Below, piece by piece: positions 59,819 through 64,000 of a DNA stretch of 64,000 bases. Source of the stretch: Maea johnstoni (taxonomy: Eukaryota; Annelida; Polychaeta; Spionida; Magelonidae); contig OZ012685.1 in NCBI GenBank assembly GCA_963942565.1, positions 17,989,733 through 18,053,732 of the forward strand, given 5' to 3'. A program made the translations under genes and the position numbers. Below the pieces are notes generated by a model. The model was not told the origin of the DNA. It was given only the letters and a program-made list of their open reading frames with translations, and did no database searches. The number at the start of each line of letters is the position of its first letter. Positions within the stretch are counted from its first letter, which is position 1.

Positions 59819-61273
59819 CTGAAATGAGCATGACAATATCTTAGTGGGAAATCAAACTCAAATCTCACCTCATACACAATACCTTTAAGAATACTACAAC
59901 CTACAGCCAGGGTCTTAGCCAGGATTTCAAAAATGCCTGTCCAAAACAGCAGTTCAAATTGTTATAACAGACCACACAGCCATCAGGGCAGGCTCTAGAG
60001 AATTCACATTAATTGGCTTATAAATATGCTAATATTTCTCCTATTAGAGAAAGTAAATGGAGCCAATGGAAGCAATTTTAACTGGCATACCTTTTATAAA
60101 TTGTTTTATTATCAGATAGTGAGGGGGCTCTTCACACTAATACTAGTATGCTGTTACAATGCAGTTGGGACAAGCTTAACCCATTATTATAATGCTTAAG
60201 AGTTCCTGCAGAAATTGTTGTCTGGACCTATGATACTTTTGACAATAAGTTTGAAATTGAGAATGATTTTTGAAAATATTTGAAGGGGAATTATTAGTAG
60301 TGTTCTCATGAAAATTTCTCCTTCAAATAATTTCTTAACTTTGCTTTTCCCTCAGAAGATTTCATCAAAATTGTCAGGCTGTATTTGGCCGCCGTGAGCA
60401 TTAATGGGTTAATAATGCCTGCCTCACTCAGGAAGACAAACCAGTAAGGCACAGGTGTAGATATGGTGAAATCTTATTCTACCAACTTGGACCCCTCATT
60501 AACCCAGTAAAGCTCACAGCCTGAGAACTTTGGTGAAACTAAGCGGCAAAGGCATAGTTGTGAAAAGATGTGAAGGAGAAATGTTCCTTAGAACACTATC
60601 GGCAACTCTTCTTCAAATAGTTTATAAAGGTATTCTTACATCCAAAATTATTGCCAGAAGTATTCAAGATATAGAAGAAAATTTCTTGAGGGACTTTTGG
60701 GCATTAAAGGGTCAGTTAATTAAAGCACTTATATAATAGGTTGGAGACATATTGAAGGCCCGTAAACCATTACCTTCCCTTGAGTTAAACTTTTTGAGCT
60801 TTAAACTCATTCTGAAGTAAAAGTATCTTGGAAATGTGAGGAATCGTAATGAAATTGGAGGGGAGCCCTATTTCTAATTTTGAACACCAACTGAAAAGCA
60901 ATCACAGACACTCATAGACTTACCTGATATCCTATAATCAACTTTGGTGGTATATTTAACCTTGATTTTAGTGTTTTCCTGAAAAAAAAGAAAATGTTCA
61001 AGGTTCAGCACTTCCAATTTCTTCAAAAATCAAGTTTGTGTTCTAGGCAATACATTTTTATTGTTGATAGAAGCAAAATACAGTGACATAATTGCAAAAC
61101 ATTTTGATATCTATCATGATATTCTAATATTTTTCCACCAAAAACATCTCAAAGAGTAAGGAGCCACAGCATATGGGTGCGCCGACCTTTAAAGTTCTGG
61201 CTATCCATTTATTGTAAGATATCATGAGAAAATTTATCATTTTATTATTATAATTATTATTATTATAATTATA

Positions 61274-61308
<35 letters not shown>

Positions 61309-62327
61309 CATTATTATTATTATTATCATTAGTATTATCATTAGTATTATCATTAGTATCATCATCATCATCATCATCATTACCATCATCATCACTCATC
61401 AGCATTGTTATTATCATCATTAGGGGTCCACACCGGTATACCCGTACCGTGAGGGTACCGATACTCCGCCCGAAAATACCGGTAATAAACCGTATAAATA
61501 GTAGGCGGTATTTTTTCACCGCTACTATGAATAAGCCGCCTCGCTGCTGATATAGCAGGCAAGGCGGAAAAGAGTGCAGAAACGCGGGATCGGCGGGAAA
61601 ATACATCGCGATCGTGTCATCCAGTGCCAGCCGCCATTGAAACTGCACTACGATAGATACTAACGCGCGCAGTAGTACTTGGAAAAGTGTGGAGAGGGCC
61701 ACGCTATGTATTTTACATGGTGCTAGTCCAGCCCACCACACTTTTCCAAGCACTAACGCGCGCATCAGAATTTCGAAAACATCGACAAAGTAAAGAAAGT
61801 AACCAGTATCGGTACCGTTAGAATACCGGAACCGTATAAAAAATACCGGAACCGTACCATACTGTATAATTTTAACGGTATGGACCCCTAATCATCATTA
61901 TTATAAATATTATCATCATTATCATCAATATCATTATTTTTATCATTATCATTATTACTATTATTAATATTATTATTATTATTATCATTATTATCATCAT
62001 CATTATTACTATCATTATTATCATCATTATATATCATTCATGTATCTTTTTGATCTATCAGTATCTTATTTTCATTCCTTCTTAATCTTAAATTCCACAA
62101 TAAATTTGGAGGAATTTGGAATACCTAATAAAAACATGTGGCCGCTCTACATCAATGGCATCTCCTACTTCTATCATCATTACTCACCCAATCTTGACTT
62201 GTGCCTCTCCTCTTCGAGCATCAGCTGTCCACAGGCCCAGCTTGTCACCCTTATTCCTAATATTCACTACAGCTCCGCAGATTTCTTCTGTACTATCTTC
62301 AAACGCCTCGCCAATTAAGCATAATAA
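59759..62327 (-). CDS. eIF4E, last three coding exons (84 residues)
   Basis: Exons in gene order: 62327-62188, 60978-60924, 59818-59759. All have GT-AG junctions with matching phases (140, 55 and 60 bp). The product reads LLCLIGEAFEDSTEEICGAV, NIRNKGDKLGLWTAD, RLNIPPKLIIGYQAH, KAGSTAKNRYNV and stop. eIF4E binds the mRNA cap and nucleates the eIF4F translation initiation complex in the cytoplasm. The cap-binding residues expected in this part are present: Trp of LGLWT (human W166), Arg/Lys/Lys of the RNKGDK stretch (human R157, K159, K162), and the Ser of AGST equivalent to the Mnk target S209. Upstream exons lie beyond the window. It converges on WDR90. A class I eIF4E is favoured over 4EHP or eIF4E3 by the IPPKLIIGYQ and S209 tail. 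Confidence 0.95.
59908..60020 (+). mobile_element. hAT-M2 fragment in an eIF4E intron
   Basis: CAGGGTCTTAGCCAGGATTT, then AATGCCTGTCCAAAACAGCA. Only the left end is recognisable. Confidence 0.6.
60176..60412 (-). mobile_element. TTAA-A MITE copy
   Basis: 237 bp: TTAACCCATTATTATAATGC at the left and GCATTAATGGGTTAA at the right, in reverse orientation. Non-coding. Confidence 0.75.
60499..60719 (+). mobile_element. TTAA-A MITE copy
   Basis: TTAACCCAGTAAAGCTCACA at the left, ending GGGCATTAAAGGGTCAGTTAA. The right terminus has a short insertion before TTAA. A 68-codon frame across it is a chance reading. Confidence 0.65.
60924..60978 (-). CDS. eIF4E penultimate coding exon
   Basis: 55 bp with acceptor TTTTTTTTCAG and donor GTAAGT. 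Its first base completes Gly, then KTLKSRLNIPPKLIIGYQ. Confidence 0.92.
61230..61420. repeat. (ATT/ATC)n microsatellite, left part
   Basis: Trinucleotide tract split by the MITE at 61421-61890; it continues at 61891-62035. The 213-codon minus-strand frame across this region is a repeat artefact. Confidence 0.93.
61421..61890. mobile_element. 470-bp hAT-like MITE inserted in a microsatellite
   Basis: The ends TAGGGGTCC and GGACCCCTA are exact inverts, with longer imperfect TIRs rich in ACCGGTA and CCGTACC words. ATCATCAT stands outside both ends (61413-61420 and 61891-61898). This is consistent with an 8-bp hAT duplication, although the repeat background makes that less decisive. The interior is GC-richer than its surroundings. 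Non-coding. Confidence 0.78.
62188..62327 (-). CDS. eIF4E antepenultimate coding exon
   Basis: 140 bp, acceptor TTCCTTCCAG, donor GTGAGT. Encodes LLCLIGEAFEDSTEEICGAV, then NIRNKGDKLGLWTADARRGE and AQVKIG. It contains the cap-contacting Trp and basic residues. Confidence 0.94.
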
Positions 62328-62827
62328 CTGGAAGGAAACGCAAAGAAAGTAAGAACTAAAATCTCCATGTAGGAACGCCTCCTCAGAGATGTGAACACAT
62401 CCTTTTATGTTGTTGCCAGGTTCCGTTTTATCTTAGAACATCAAACAACTTCCTTTTGTGACCATAGTATTAACCGAATGGTAGTAGACTAGTACTGATC
62501 AACTAAAAAAAAAATCAAACATACTCAGAGTTCCTCTTGAAAACTGTTGTTCAGATGCAAGGAAACTTATGGAAAAAAAACTTGAAATGCAAATTACAAG
62601 TTATAGTGCATTGCAGGAATGAATGGGTTAAATCATATTTTGTTGGAATATTCAGATTATTTTGTAAGTACTGAATATCCACCCATTAAGCTGTGGTCGT
62701 CCCTTGAATAATTCTAACATTTGCCAATGTTGAGGTTTTCATCAGTTGTGTAGGATGGTGGTTCGACTCTATTGAGTAACAGTGTTTACCCCTACCCAAA
62801 TTCCAACATTTGCTTATGTTAAGGTCT

Positions 62828-63057
62828 TTAACCCTTCCAATGCCGAGGCTATTTTTGCCAAAGCACAAGGACGCAAAGATTTTGAAAAACCATCTACATG
62901 TAAACTCTTTCATGTTGGTATTCATTGGATAGCTCACACTGAGTACTCTCAGATGAGTACCCATGTGCAGGCCCATGTGCCAGGGTTTCAATCATTTGTC
63001 AGGATTATTGTATCATTTACTATTGGCCAAACTAGTCACCAGCACCATAAGGGTTAA
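62828..63057 (+). mobile_element. TTAA-B MITE copy
   Basis: TTAACCCTTCCAATGCCGAG at the left and CCATAAGGGTTAA at the right, 230 bp, with GTTGGTATTCATTGGATAGC in the middle. Non-coding. Confidence 0.72.
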
Positions 63058-63319
63058 ATCAGCTGTGTAGGTGTACACCTAGAGATTGTGGTTTTAACTC
63101 TCTATTGAGTACCAGTATTAATCCCCACCCAAATCCAAATTATTGTTCAGGTGTTCGACCAGCCATGTGTGTGTACATGCTTGGATGTTATTCTTAGTCA
63201 AGAGGGTGGGTGGGAGGGTGTCACTCTCCGACCAACCCACAGGTCAGCCTGGGAGTAGCCTTATGCAGAGACAACAAAAGAAATCCTCACATGAATCACC
63301 ATTTACTTTTCATAGCCAT

Positions 63320-63505
63320 AGTCTTATACACTTTAGCCATGTCCTAAAAAATGGCTTGTTAGAAAAAAAATATTGGTTATTACCAAGAAAGTCAAAATTG
63401 AAAATTCTTTAGAGAAATTTTGCCTGTCCAAAAAGGAGGATTTTCAGGAAACTACCGTCCCAAAGACAGGCAGGACGGGTCCTGGCTGAGTCCCTGGTGG
63501 GTGTC
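63320..63505 (+). mobile_element. hAT-M2 copy with clear right end
   Basis: ACTTTAGCCATGTCCTAAAA, then TTTTGCCTGTCCAAAAAG, ending GGGTCCTGGCTGAGTCCCTG. Read in reverse the end is CAGGGACTCAGCCAGGACCC, the hAT-M2 terminus. Confidence 0.6.
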
Positions 63506-64000
63506 ACTCTCCACCCAGCCCACATAAGGTCATCTGGGGAGTAGCCTTAGCAGAGACAACAAAGAAATCCTCACATGAATCACAGGGTGATTCAGCAGTA
63601 ACTTTTCATAGCCACAGTCTCCACACACAAAGCAAATGCATTTTATAAATTCAAATATTTATCATAGAGCTGTGAACTAGATTAATAATATCTGATATTT
63701 GGGTTTAGCCACTTATCAATTATCAATTTGAAATTGAAATATAAGAAGGTTGACCATATTCATTGCATATAATTAAATCTGTTTCTAAATCCATTTATAC
63801 CTAAGGTTGCTACCTACCAGATCTCAAAAGCTACCAAAAACATATAAGCCAAGCAGGGCTAGTCAAACCTAGCTTGGAATATATCACTTTTTTGTTTTTA
63901 ATATATGCATGTACAACATAAATAACAATATGTAAAACAGTTCACTTGCTATACCCCATGTAGAGGGTGCCATCTCAACCAGTTGCCATGTCTAACAATT

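Larger units (their letters stand above)
62328..64000. other. eIF4E intron and upstream sequence, no exon found
   Basis: No further eIF4E exon (for example one encoding the GGRWL-type segment) could be found. It holds a worn TTAA-A fragment (about 62510-62631), a TTAA-B copy (62828-63057) and an hAT-M2 copy (about 63320-63505). Beyond 63510 the sequence repeats part of 63190-63300 (CTCCCAGCC/ACCCACA...GGAGTAGCCTTA and AATCCTCACATGAATCAC), a direct duplication flanking the hAT-M2 copy. Confidence 0.55.

Noticed and set aside
61124-61765. 213-codon minus-strand ORF with Asp/Asn runs
   Set aside because: It crosses the ATC/ATT microsatellite and the hAT-like MITE. There is no recognisable protein.

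Overview
The window reads as invertebrate animal nuclear DNA, most likely from a marine deuterostome. An echinoderm is my best guess, at about even odds. It is AT-rich and full of microsatellites and small non-autonomous DNA transposons. It has canonical GT-AG introns, a cluster of intronless rhodopsin-class receptors, and the 3' halves of two conserved eukaryotic genes, WDR90 and eIF4E. I see no prokaryotic or organellar signal. Gene identities rest on my memory of protein families, and no search was run.

Layout. (1) 1-35 kb: five intronless class A GPCR genes, all on the minus strand (1268-2281, interrupted by a 200-base N gap; 4321-5328; 23602-24639; 27899-28993; 33461-34552). They form two subgroups, the first two and the last three, and carry adenosine/cannabinoid-type (MECA-like) marks such as a GWNN motif before extracellular loop 2. 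(2) Between receptors 2 and 3 lies a 10.8 kb inverted-repeat element (9734-20500). It sits inside an older TTAA-flanked repeat and itself carries two nested insertions with terminal inverted repeats. (3) 38.9-53.7 kb, plus strand: the last 11 coding exons of WDR90 (POC16-type WD40 centriole protein), 620 residues ending in TGA at 53692. (4) 59.8-62.3 kb, minus strand: the last three coding exons of eIF4E, converging on WDR90, with a probable long 3'UTR of about 3.4 kb.

The most striking feature is in WDR90. The third-last coding exon is preceded by nine extra 123-bp copies of its own 3' splice site plus its first 81 bases. Each extra copy runs into an in-frame TAG, so only the tenth acceptor gives the normal protein. 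The array has a 3-unit higher-order pattern. Partial copies of other WDR90 exon ends, and of the 5' or 3' ends of three of the receptor genes, lie beside their parents throughout the window. This looks like a locus-wide habit of short tandem duplication that catches the ends of coding segments.

Dispersed repeats fall into a few recurrent families, named here with my own labels: TTAA-A and TTAA-B (TTAACCC...GGGTTAA ends, piggyBac-like), hAT-M1 and hAT-M2 (CAGGGTCTTAGCCAG ends; two hAT-M1 copies have exact 8-bp target duplications), a TA-flanked MITE, a Harbinger-like MITE with TAA duplications and an 8-bp-TSD hAT-like MITE. No retroviral or Polinton-type coding remains were recognised. No tRNA, rRNA or CRISPR could be supported.
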